This document shows, in pieces, positions 47,001 to 57,700 of a stretch of DNA of 64,000 nt (positions within the stretch are counted from its first letter, which is position 1; each line of letters opens with the position of its first letter). Source of the DNA: Limnomonas spitsbergensis (lineage: Eukaryota > Chlorophyta > Chlorophyceae > Chlamydomonadales). Under the pieces are notes generated by a model. It was not told where the DNA came from and did not search any database. It saw only the letters and a list, made by a program, of their open reading frames with translations. The stretch is taken from assembly GCA_037349105.1 (NCBI GenBank), contig JAYJMM010000041.1, positions 434,001-498,000 of the forward strand. Direction: 5' to 3'. The translations under genes were made by a program, and so were the position numbers.

Positions 47001-50000
47001 CAACGAGAATGCGACCATGGTGACACTGGTCATGTACTTCACGAAGACCATGGGGGCCAGGCCGATGTTGATGCTGACTCGGTCGTTGTACTCCGGGCGA
47101 CGGGAGAGCAGCATGAGAGGCAGTGTGCCCCCCTGGGAGTGGCCCACAATGGCCACCTGTTGAGCCCAACCGTGGAGAAGGAGCAATGTGGAGAATGAGC
47201 AACTCTGGACTCCGCAAATTCCACGAAAACGATTTTCATCTGAGGATAATGTGAGAGCGTATCTTTGTGTATGGAATTGATGTCCCTGGTAATGGGCCTT
47301 CAAATCCGAACCGCCCACTGTAATCTTCACTCTTATAAGCATACACAATAAGATGACATTTGTTTTAGGGGAAACACGATGGGAGGCACGATGGGAGGCA
47401 CGATGGGAGGCACGATGGGTGTGCTTTCCTATTCACCTTTTTCTTCCCTGTTTTCTTGAGAATGTCATCAATGGTGGTGGGTAGGTCTGAGAGGGCCATC
47501 TCATCAATGGAGAAGGACCAGTAGCGGGGGTCCGTGACCCAGTACTGTGTGTGTCCCCTGGAGAAAGTATTGCCACGCGTGTTCATCATCCAGACATCAT
47601 AACCTGCCAGCAAGCAGTGAGGGGGGGGGGGGCATTTACCCATCATAGCCTGTCAGCCAGGTGTGCAGCGATGAGGGCGAGAGAGGGGGGGCTGGTTTCG
47701 CCCTGCAGAAAAAGAGAGTGGAAGGCAAAGCTACGTGAGTTCTCAACCCAGACAACATAGCTTGCAAGCCAGGTGCGCAACAAGGAGGGAGATGGGAAGG
47801 CAGGGGCAGAGGGCGAGGGGCGAGGGGCGAGGGGCGAGGGGCGAGGTAAGTAGGGCATCTAGAGCTTGGCATGTCAGTGGGATTACCAGAGTCTTTGAAT
47901 CTGTGGAGTAGTCCGCCCGAGTTTTGATTAACGGCCAGTGTGGGATGCTGGATGCTTCTACACGGCCTAGTAAGGAGAAAGCTGGATGGAAACCAAACAT
48001 TGAACTTTACCCCTGGGGTGTAGCGAGAAAAAATGGCATCTTCTCTGAAAGGTTTCAGGGTAGATCTAGCAAATTAGCTTCCCTTGATTGTAGAAGTAGA
48101 CCTTAATGATCACCAGTCGCCACCCAATGTATGCTTGCCCACCCTTCTCTGCCAGTATGAAGGCGCCGCAGTCCTCAGGGTCGTTGAGCACCCAATGCAT
48201 GCTTGCCTACCCTTGTCTGCCAGTATGAAGGCGAGGCTCTCATCAGGGTCGTTGACCACCCAGCAGGTGCTGGCCAGACTGATGCCGTGGATGAGCAGAA
48301 CAGGGGGGCCGATAGGGCCGGATGTTTGGCCCTTGCCACGAGGAATCCTGGCAGGGAATGAAGCAGGGACAGAGGAAAACATGAATAACCAACGACTGCG
48401 ATAACTGCGGAGAGGCAATGAAGCCTCCGGATCTGGCCCTCAGCATGTTTAGCATCAGGCCATATCGTGATACTATTCCGATATGCTCCCCATCGTGACA
48501 CCATCCTCCATCACATCAGCGTAGGACTATTGTCCCAATGTCCCTGCATGAAAACCCCTGAACTCATCTGACCCCTGGAGCCCTGTCCCGCTACCTGAAG
48601 TTAGTGACTGTGTAGCCGTCGCTGGTGACCACATCATGTTGCTCGAGGGGATAGCCTCTACTGGTGGTCAGGCCTGAGTGCCAGTTGTGTGAGCATTATG
48701 CAGGTCAGCAGTCAGGGGTGGCAGGCAAGGTGCATGAGACCTGGCCAGGTGAGCCTTTCAAAGATTACATTTAAAAGCAGGAGAAGCTATGCCACATTGA
48801 GCCACTGCACATTATGAGAAGCCCTTCCAGGCTGCATGGTCACATGATCTTGTCAGTTGCATCATCACATTATTCATAAGCAAGGGTTGCATCTTCCAAG
48901 GCCTGTTTGTGCCTACCTAGCCAAACTGGCAGCCCCTACAGCTGATGAAACAAGGCAGGCAGATGGCATGCACAGGACAAGCTGATTCAGGAAGCTTTGT
49001 ATTTTGCTGCAACTGAGATCCTCCTGGACGCGATTTCAGCGCTTTGCAGGACCTCCGCAGAGAAGGTATTTTCAGCCCCAGAGGCCCGGAGGACCGGCGT
49101 CCAAGCCTCACCCGCCATATCCGAGATGTTCGACGGCTGCAGGGCAGCGGCCACCGCCTGTCCAACCTCTGACGCCAGCGCATTAGTGATCTGCTGCAGT
49201 GCAGTCTGCTGGCCCGCTGGTGGCGTCAGTCGCTGCGGCTGCTGCCTGGGTGCTGGGGTGGATGACCTGAACCCTGTGGATGGTACCGCCCGGTTGGAGT
49301 CTATTGCAATGCCACCACGGCTGGCCCAAGAGTTGTCCAGGCCACCAGACACAGATCCGAAATCAGCAGGCCCGGCGCCGAAACCACCTGGGCCTCCTCC
49401 TGGGCCTCCTCTTGGGCCTCCTCCTGGGCCTCCTGGGCCTCCATGGGGACCACCAGGTATGGCTCCCAAACCACCGGGACCTGCACCGAAACCACCAGGA
49501 CCGGCACCAAAGCCGCCGGGACCAGCGCCAAGACCACCAGGACCGGCACCAAAGCCGCCGGGACCAGCGCCGAGACCACCAGGACCGGGTCCTAAACCAC
49601 GATGAGGGGGATGGCCTCCTGGGCCTCCTACCGGTATTCCTCTTCCAGGGCCAGCCCGCAGTCCTCCAGGTCTGCCAGGTAGGCCAGCAGGGACTGTCAG
49701 GACCTGCCGCCCAGGGCCAAACGATTCTCCAGGCATTATTGGGCCGAACCCACTGCTAGGTTCAGGCCCATCGAGATGGTGGTCTCCCTTGGGGGTGCCT
49801 AGTGCGTTGGTGGCCATCAGGCTGTATACCCCCCCAGCAGTAGCAGCAGCAACAGTAGTAGCAGCAGCAGGTGCCTCGCTATGCCTGATGATCGCAGGAG
49901 CAGACTTGACAGCTGCCGGCCATTGCATTCCACCCAGTACACGGCCAACAGCTTCGGATTTGGCCTCGGAAATCATCAGGACGCTGGTGATTAGGATGCA

Positions 50001-50138
50001 ACTCAGCAGCATAAGACTCTGGGTGACAACCGTGAAGGTAGCAGCAGGGCACAGCTGCATAGGGCGGTGCTTCGTTGCAAATGCGCTGACGACGCGGTGA
50101 GCTCGCACTCCTTTCTTGACAGGGTACGCTGATGCCAT
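44091..50138 (-). CDS. Lysosomal-acid-lipase-type lipase with Gly-rich extension, 696 aa
   Basis: Paralogue of the lipase at 34109-42196, facing it. Nine exons join with all phases matching: 50138-49112, 48673-48595, 48347-48211, 47603-47437, 47156-46992, 46619-46447, 46142-46104, 44789-44570 and 44174-44091. The first exon encodes 342 residues: a basic start, a hydrophobic anchor (LMLLSCILITSVLMISEA, about residues 43-60), then a Gly/Pro/Ala repeat region (GPGGFGAGPGGLGAGPGG), then a Gln/Ala-rich part ending ISDMAG, matching DDMAG of the paralogue. The lipase core has LEQHDVVTSDGYTVTNFR, LLIHGISLASTCW, GYDVWMMNTRGNTFSR, VGHSQGGT (Ser), GSKDVLVS (Asp) and DDYGHMDFIWD (His), so it should be active. 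Three introns of the paralogue are absent (within 47603-47437, 46619-46447 and 44789-44570). Exons of 79, 137 and 39 bases are the same length in both genes. Confidence 0.92.
44803..45892. repeat. 22-bp G-rich minisatellite, about 49 copies, at a splice acceptor
   Basis: Unit GGCCGGGGGGCAGTGGAGAG plus GG on the plus strand. Two variants are scattered through it: one has GACAGTGAAGAG, the other two extra G. The array lies in the lipase intron 46103-44790 and ends about 14 bases before the acceptor of exon 44789-44570. In the transcript it is one long pyrimidine-rich tract. The long ORFs across it on both strands are artefacts of the repeat. Confidence 0.97.
47375..47422. repeat. 12-bp tandem repeat after a lipase donor site
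   Basis: Four copies of GATGGGAGGCAC (last one changed) lie within about 20-60 bases of the donor of exon 47603-47437. Confidence 0.85.
47604..47770 (-). repeat. Decayed extra copies of a lipase exon start and its acceptor
   Basis: Upstream of exon 47603-47437 in the transcript lie two degraded copies of the acceptor plus exon start. The exon begins GYDVWMMNTR. One copy reads LTGYDG before losing frame, and the other reads LASYVVWVENSR. Each is preceded by a similar pyrimidine-rich stretch. They look like tandem duplicates of the 3' splice junction. Confidence 0.6.
48110..48195 (-). repeat. Duplicated exon 4 end plus splice donor in the lipase intron
   Basis: After exon 48347-48211 the intron holds a second copy of its end. 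It reads as VLNDPEDCGAFILAEKG followed by GTGGGCAAGC, compared with VVNDPDESLAFILADKG followed by GTAGGCAAGC in the exon. A more eroded version follows the equivalent exon of the other lipase (36096-36165). Confidence 0.7.
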
Positions 50139-50655
50139 GAAATAGGAATTGAGGACGACCGCGGGTGGTCACAGAAGAATAATTTGGGGAGGACGGCATA
50201 CACTTCGCATGCAATTTCCACGCCTTCGCACTACTGGACTCGAACATAGCGAGGTGGGTGGACCGCAGCTCTACGCTGGCTTGCTGAACCGGTTGATGGG
50301 CCGATAAACAGTCAATCATACAGCGTACGGGGACACAAAGTTAATGAGCTGCTCATTTCACCGCGACTCCCGACATGAGTCCGGTCGATCGACCGCTCCT
50401 GCTTTTTGCGCGCGTGCGAGGCTCGGGCTGAGGCGAACATCAGGAGTTGGGTGGAAGCACATCTCAGACTTTACAGCATACCGGTAGCAATATGGGTCTT
50501 GCACCTGCAACGAACTTATGAGGGCACATGTGAGCCTGTGAATCTGTGACGATGTCGGAGAGATCCAGATCTGGGTGGTCTGGAACCTGGACCTGTGGCA
50601 AGCGTCCGTAGGTGCACCCGGTTTTACCCCTCATGGCCCCATCGATGCTCTGTGG

Positions 50656-51140
50656 GTCAATTGTGTAACACCTCTGGGCCCTGCTCAAGAAACCTCGGCC
50701 GCTTCAGCTTCCAACTGTCTGGTTGGAAGCTAAGGAGAGGAAAGCAAGCCATAGAAAAGCGAAAGAAAACTGCCCCCCCAGGCAAAGGGAAGGAAGTCCG
50801 AATCCCCATTTGCCCAACATTGCTGGCAGCAGCGTGTTCCATGCCACTGGCTGTTGCGCCTTCCTCTACTGTTAGCTGTGCTGACCGCTCCGAGTTGCAA
50901 CCTTCACATTTTCTGCACATGCCGGTACCAAGTCCCAACCCCACGCCCTCGTGCTGATGTGGCTCCTGGTGTGCGGCTGCCATTGGCTGGAAACAGGCTC
51001 AGTAGGCATACCTGAGCCCGGTAGGGTTCCCCGGCCAGTCATATCCAGCTGCACCTGTTCGTAGACTGTGTGAACCAGTGCCAGGCTGCCAGCGCCTCGT
51101 GTCAGGTCATTGATGTTACCACTCTGGGCCCTGTTAACAA
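50656..51140 (-). mobile_element. LINE-type fragment with tail motif
   Basis: A tail-motif copy at 50656-50716 is followed, upstream in minus orientation, by a decayed region at about 50820-51100. That region is clearly related to 20240-20540 and 26750-27000. A partial second tail copy lies at 51102-51136. No intact frame remains. Confidence 0.6.
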
Positions 51141-51519
51141 CACTACTCGTCTTCTTTGCGCCTAATGGACTGCCAATTATAAAAAATCGTTGTAACCTCT
51201 CCCTGTCGCAGTTCCTGAGCGCCTCTACCGAGCGTGGCTTGCTGGTGGAAGTGTGAAACCCTCCGCTGATCCTTGCATACATGCTATATATCCAGAGCTT
51301 GATTTGTTCAAACGTTGTTGGCCTCCACCCCACACCAACTCCCTACTTTATCAGACACATATTCCTACCAAGTCTTCAGCAGCCGTTTGCAGGGGCAAGA
51401 CTAGCTCAAGCACGTTCACGATACCCCATCAGGACAGAAAACCTACTTGGGAAAGAAAGCCTATGAAAGGAAGGCAATCCTACACAACGTCACGCATAAC
51501 GATGCAGATTAAATGTCAC

Positions 51520-51578
51520 TCAGTTGGGCACCCACGTGGCCGAGCTTTGAGCGGGCCCAGAGGTGTAACGTTATTGAC
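51520..51578 (+). mobile_element. Solo copy of the dispersed LINE tail motif
   Basis: Runs from CAGTTGGGCACCCACGTGGC to GAGGTGTAACGTTATTGAC. Nearly identical to 16796-16853. Confidence 0.75.
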
Positions 51579-51680
51579 TCAGGGGGTGGGGGCATTGGCA
51601 TGTTGTACTGCTTCACCAGATTCCGCAGTCATCAACAGAGGTCAGCGGTCAATGAAGCCAGCTTCCCCGATAGCCATGAT

Positions 51681-51685
51681 TTACA
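51681..51685 (-). terminator. TGTAA polyadenylation signal of the pyruvate kinase gene
   Basis: TGTAA on the minus strand, 85 bases after the stop at 51770-51772. Confidence 0.7.
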
Positions 51686-51769
51686 TGTTGCTGAGAAAGA
51701 GGCCACAACTGCCCACCTAGCCGTGCTCATTACTCCGCAAAAAAGCAAGCTCAAGTGACCCTCATGGCC

Positions 51770-54700
51770 TCATTTCTCGATGATTCTGATCATCGCCGAG
51801 TTTGTTTTCGTGTCCGGGCTTCCAAATCCGTGCATGACCGCGATGCGACCTTGGGAGTACAGGCCTTGGGTCTTAGCCCAGGAAACAGCACTGCGATCAT
51901 GAGGGGGAGGAGGGAAGTGTGAGGAGGCCGGAATGGTCATGTCAGTCACACAATTATGTAGGTTGCAGACTTAAGCCAAATGATGGATTCATTCAGACTG
52001 AACAACAAAAAGCAAACCCAGGTGACTGATCACCCTCCACTATCTTTGAGCAGGATGCATCAGGGGTCTTTATGACATTCAAAAGCTGAGCGAAGCGGCA
52101 CCCAACCCCTGGCCCACTGCCTGCTCAAGACTCTTATGGCTTACGCGCATCCCGGACACACCCACTGGATCCAGTCACTTCCTCACTTGCTCTTCTGCCA
52201 CCACATGCTCCTCGCTTACCTATCGACCAGACTTGCAGCATCCCCTTTCATGGCCTCCTCCGAAACCACAAAGCCGTACTGCCCAAAGCTGACTGCGCAG
52301 TGGGCGGCCACCGATGCCTGCGACGTGACGACCACCAGCGGGACACTTGGGCAGTACTTGGTGACCACTGCAGCTGCCTCCCCGGAATCCGACACCACCA
52401 CCGCCAGCTCCAGCCGGGCATCGATGCATGCCTTGGCCAGGGACACGGCCGCCGCTTGTACCGTGTTGAACGGCTTGGCGGAGAAATCCCTGCGCACAAT
52501 ATTGCCTGATCTTCAAACCGTTCAAGTCCCCTGACCAGGGGCATCGACAGCACCTCGCTGTCCAGAGCAGTGTGTGTGTGTGTGTGTGCGTGTTGAGGAG
52601 GAGTCAAAATAAAGGGACCATCCGTTAAAGTTTTTATTTTGAAAACCATGACAATACTCCAGCCCAGGCCACAGAGCTTGATGCCCCAGGTTTCCACAGC
52701 CGTAAGGCCTGGGGTAGCTGAACTGCACCTTAAGAGCACTAAACATGTTACTGCATGTTTCGCCTGAATTAGGGTTTCGGGTTTTGGGTTCAGTGTTTAA
52801 GATGCTCTCCCACCTGATGAAGGAGTGTATTGTCCCGTAGTTCATGGCGGCCTCTGCGTTGCGGCAGATCCTGGATGCAGTGACCAGGGTTTCAACTGGA
52901 AAGCACCCTGATGCGGTCTCGGAGCACAGCATGACGCAGTCGGCGCTGTCCAGCACGGCGTTGGCAACGTCAGTCATCTCGGCGCGCGTCGGGCGCGGGT
53001 TGGCTGTCATGGACTCGAGCATGTGCCTCGCCACGATGACGGGCTTGCCCGCTATCTGCGCGAAGAGCGAGGCATACAACATGAGAGTGAGATGCACGGG
53101 AGGAGATCCGGGCATGCGGCATGAGAGGCAGGAAGGGAGCTGAAGGGCTGATCCACAAGTCCAGGGAGAGGTGACAGCTCAAGGGTGTGCGGCAGGCGCA
53201 TTCTGGCGGCCCAAGGTCGGGACCCACCCACCTGTCCCGCATTCGACAAATCAGCAAAGGGGTGTTCATATCTCCAAGGCTGCACAGAATGGACCAGTGG
53301 AGACACCCATGGCCCCATATGGCATTTTAACCCGCCCTGCAGCAGCTCCACCAAATCCACTCACCAGTAATTGTAAAAAAACAAACCGGTGTAATACCGG
53401 TACACATTATAAGGGGTATAAATAAATCCCATACCCCGTAATGGACCGAGCCCCCACTCCCCCCTCCTTGCCCACCTTGCACTTTGTGATGACCATGCAC
53501 TGTGCAAGCGCCACCTTCTCAGGCGGTATGGCCATGCCCAGGTTCCCTCTCGCCAACATGATCCCATCCGCCTCGTCAATCAGCTCGTCAATGCTGCGCA
53601 GCCCCTCTTCGGTCTCAATCTTGGCGATGATCTTGGTCTTCTCGCAGCCGCAGCTGTCCAAGTACATGCGCAGGTCCTCGATATCTTGCCGGCTTCGGAC
53701 CTGCAAGGCAGAGGGCAGGGAGAGGAGTTAGAGTAGAAAGCCTTCATTTGCTGGCTGCTGGCCTGCATGGCAGAGGACGCAGCACATGCAGCGTTTATCT
53801 TTTCTACTACGAGTCCATCTTCGGCTGCCAATGGCACAATTGGGCCTAACCTCTACTACCCTACAGGCGAAATACCAAACACTGAGCGGATGGGCCTATG
53901 ACTCGAAGCCCAAATGAATCAGAGGCTTTTAAAAGAAAGAAAAAAACGTGGTGAACAGTGGTTAATATTGCATCAGCCCATAGGCTTGTAGCCCACCGAA
54001 GCCAAAGGACCTTGGTTCTGACATGATCTTGCATGCCATGACGTCTCTCAAACGAATGCATGCGCCACAACAACAACATGCGCACCTGGCTTGCCGCTAC
54101 AAAGTCGACGCTCTGTGCTGCTGCAAACTCCTGGATATCCTGGATGTCGCGCTCCGCAGACTCGCGGTTGCGATGCAGCGTCAAGCCGCTCACATGCACC
54201 ACCTTCCGCTCCCCCATGATGCCATCATTGAGCACTTCACACCTGGGGGGAGAATGACGGGTGATTGTGATTGTGTGTGTGGGGGAGCATGTGGGGGTGG
54301 GGGGGACCAGTATCATATTTTTGTTGGTTACATGAAGTTGGTTGTCCTCAGTTGATGGTGTTCAGGTTTATTAGTACAGCCGCCAGAACAATCCAGTTTC
54401 AATCTGGCTTGTGACGAAAGTGATCCCTCCAGCTCAAGGCAGACCCAGGGCCACGCCTAGAACCCAACACTAACACAAATGCGCACCCCCTCCTGAGCCT
54501 ATTTGCCGCATGTGAGACATCAGGATGTCTTCCCCTCCCACCTTCAGCCTGCATGCCCCTCCCGGCCTGCATGTACCCCCTGTCTGCATGCCCCTCCCGG
54601 CCTGCATGTACCCCCTGTCTGCATGCCCCTCCCGGCCTGCATGTACCCCCTGTCTGCATGCCCCCCCTGATCGCTGCGCACCTCACACATCCCGGGTCAT

Positions 54701-57700
54701 CATCCTCGCTGCGCTCCAGGACCTTCATGCCGATGGCGCCGTCCCGCAGTCGCACCACATGGCCCGGGCGCACCAGGTCAGTCAGGTCGTGCAGGTCAAC
54801 ACCGAGGCGCACACGGCCAGCTGACAAGCGGTACCCGACAAATGTTTCCTGCGGTACAAAGGGTTGTCATCATGTGAGATGCTGAGAGGCAGGGCTTGCT
54901 TCCTGCTTAACCATAAACCGGTGAACAAGGCGTGGGATTGTAATTGAGGCACAAGCACATTCAGGCTGAGGGTCATGCCTCTCGGGCGTTGTCAGTGCTT
55001 ATGAGTAACATTTGAATTCAAGCAATGGGCCACATCACAAAACCAGAGAAGACTGAGTCTTGCGCACGGCAGCAGTATTGAATATTGCGGGCTAGGTGCC
55101 AGCTCTGTCCATTCCCTGCCTGGACACAGCGAATGCGCCCAAGGTTGGGGGTCCTGCTTTACATCCGATTCACGTCTCATTCTCCAAGACAGCAGTGGAG
55201 ACTTTGGCCAACACAAAGTCTCCACCGCCGTCAATGTCTCGCCCATCCCCTGTTTCCTATGCCCTGTCCCTCTCCCTCCTCATCTGCTCTTCTCTGGCTC
55301 CCAACGGCCCCTCTCCCCCCACACCTCAGACAGGTCGCCTGTCCCGAACAGCTCCACCACGTCCCCTGTCTTGAGGTGCAGCTTGTCAATGCGCAGCCTG
55401 GTACTCTGGTCGAGGAGGTAAGAGGTGCGCACCTCCGGCCCCTGGAGGTCCATCAGCACTGCGACGGTCCGGCCCTTGGACTTGCAGATCTGACGGCATG
55501 AGGGTTATGCAGTATGAGCATGAGAGGAGAGAGAAAGTATGCATCCAACAAGAGGAGGAGGAGGAGGAGGAGGAGAAGCAGGGACCCCCTGAGGACAACT
55601 ACATATATTGGATACCAGTATGAAAAAAGCAGAAATTGCCAAACTGGGGAATAACCTTTTGATAAAGGAGCCCAGCGGTACATCAGCAGGATCATTCAAG
55701 GGTAAAGCCATTAGGGGAATACAGCCAGGGATAGAGTGCGGCACGGCATAAATGATGTTACAGACACAAAGCTAGAGGCCACCCTTCATTGTCAGACAAA
55801 GCCTTCCATGAACCTGTCCCCAGGCAACCTCTCACAAGCACATCCATCTTGCAAGCTCTTCCTCATGTCCCCTCAATCCCTCTTCCTCATGTCACCTCAA
55901 TCCCTCTTCCTCATGTCCCCTCATGCAATCACACACCTGGCGCAAGCTCGTCAGCACATCCGCATGTGCCTGAGGCGTGCCATGGCTGAACTTGAAGCGC
56001 GCGATATCCATGCCCTGCTCCACCAGCTGCTCCAGGACCTCAGGGGAGCTGCTGGAGGGGCCAATGGTGGCGGCAATCTTGGTCTTGCGGATGGGCGCAT
56101 TCTCCTCCGTCAGCATGTCCAGGTTGATCACAGTGGACCTGGGAAGGGGGGCGGATGGGCAGCCGATCAAGGGCACGATCAGGGACAGGATATCTGCCCA
56201 AAGTGGTCTCGCAAGCGGCCTAGCTATGAAAAGGGCGCCTGCGCAATTCGTTGGGGCCTCCTCCAATCGGGAAACGATGGAGCCGCCTGAGACTGCGAGG
56301 AAGGACCCTGCCTCAGCTCATAAGTAGTAGCAGCCCTCGCAGGACCACACACAGTCCTACTATTGATGCTACATGCAGAGAGACCCGCCACCATATCCAA
56401 CAAAGCAACCGCGAGCGAGCAATTCTCCAGACTCATCTGGCCATACTTGCAGCCTTCTTGGTTGTCCAGGAGGTGCTTGTCGGAGCTGTGCTCATCTTTT
56501 GCCTGTTTGTATTTCTGGCGCTTGCTCAAAGGCTGACGTTCAGAGCTGCGGGAGCCGCTCAACAGGCAAAGAGGACAGAGCGCCAGCCTCAGCCACCCGC
56601 CCGCTGCCTGATTCCCCGCACCTCAGCGAGATGGTCTTGGCGTAGAAGCGTGGGTCCTGCGCGCTGGAGCTTGACTGCAGGTAGCCTAGTGCCTCATGGT
56701 CCAGGCTGCCGGGAGCCAGCGTTACCATGATCTCCCGGTGCAGTAATGCCTGGACCTCATTACCTGCAGCCGCAGGGGCAAGGCAGGGGGGGCGCAGAGG
56801 GTCAGGCCACCAGCACACCCACTGCAGCCTCGCGACATGATGGGATGGGATCAGCAGGCCCTGCCTTCTTTCAACCGTAGATAAGACAATGGACGCAAAG
56901 CAGCTGGGCCCCGCCTGCCTTAACCTTACAGCCCGTGACCGGCATGCTCGTTTACCGGATCTACCTGTCAAGCCTTCAGCCTGCCTCCCCTGCTCGCTAC
57001 ATTAGTGCTAGTGAATACGACAACTTCCTTGCCGGAGCTGCAGATCCTGCCTGCCGGATCTACCTGTTAAACCATCCCCTACCTGCTGCCACACTGGTGC
57101 TGGTGAGTACGATGACCTCCTTGCCGGAGCTGCAGATCCCATTCGCCACGGCATACTTGAGGGCGCTCTCAATGTGTCCCTGGATCTCCCCGACCGTCTT
57201 GATGGGTGCGCACAGCAGATATGGCTGCAGATAGGGAGGGCACAGCAGCAGGCAGTAAACGCGAGAGGAGCCGGCACTAGAGGAGGAGGGCACTAGATGC
57301 GAGAGGGGCATGTGCTGGAGACTGCGTCATGGTACCTCCAGCTGTCATGGTACTGCCAGCTGTCATGAGCTGCAGGCTATGTGTTCCATGAGCATGAGAA
57401 GGAGACGACCCTGATTATAAGCTGCTTTGCCCATCACTGGGATAAGCAGGTTCTGACATTCAGATCTGCACGCCGCGAACTAATACGTGGCGGCAGTCAT
57501 CCCAGGCAAAAATATGGGAAGAGGTCTGCAGCGTAAGGGTGGTAAGGGTCTGGTTCTAGAGACAGGCGCAAGTCCAAGTTGAAGCCTTGAGGTGCATCCC
57601 TGGCTACCATGCAAGTTGAGAGGGTAGATGGGTTGCTGGGAGGGCGTGCGAGGATACTACACTATTCGTCCTCATTTCAAACTGTTCATCCTCATGTCAT

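Larger units (their letters stand above)
51770..56138 (-). other. Pyruvate kinase module 3 (C-terminal), probably inactive
   Basis: Eight exons, 515 residues plus stop. The fold is complete: [10 protein letters not shown] start, barrel, lid region ([16 protein letters not shown]), and a C-domain ending [20 protein letters not shown]. Several catalytic positions differ from the consensus (rabbit muscle numbering from memory): RFKFSHG for R-x-NFSHG (N75 to K), MDLQGPEVR for LDTKGPEIR (T114 to L, K115 to Q), [10 protein letters not shown] for ARGDLGxEIP (Mg ligand D296 to N) and VARHMLESM for xATQMLESM (T328 to R). K270 and E272 (AKIETEEG) remain. These changes together predict little or no activity. 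It may act as a structural or regulatory half, as in other enzyme-pseudoenzyme fusions; that is inference. Confidence 0.8.

Noticed and set aside
48997..49605. Plus-strand 202-residue Pro-rich ORF
   Set aside because: It is the antisense shadow of the Gly-rich first exon of the minus-strand lipase, which joins in phase to the lipase domain.
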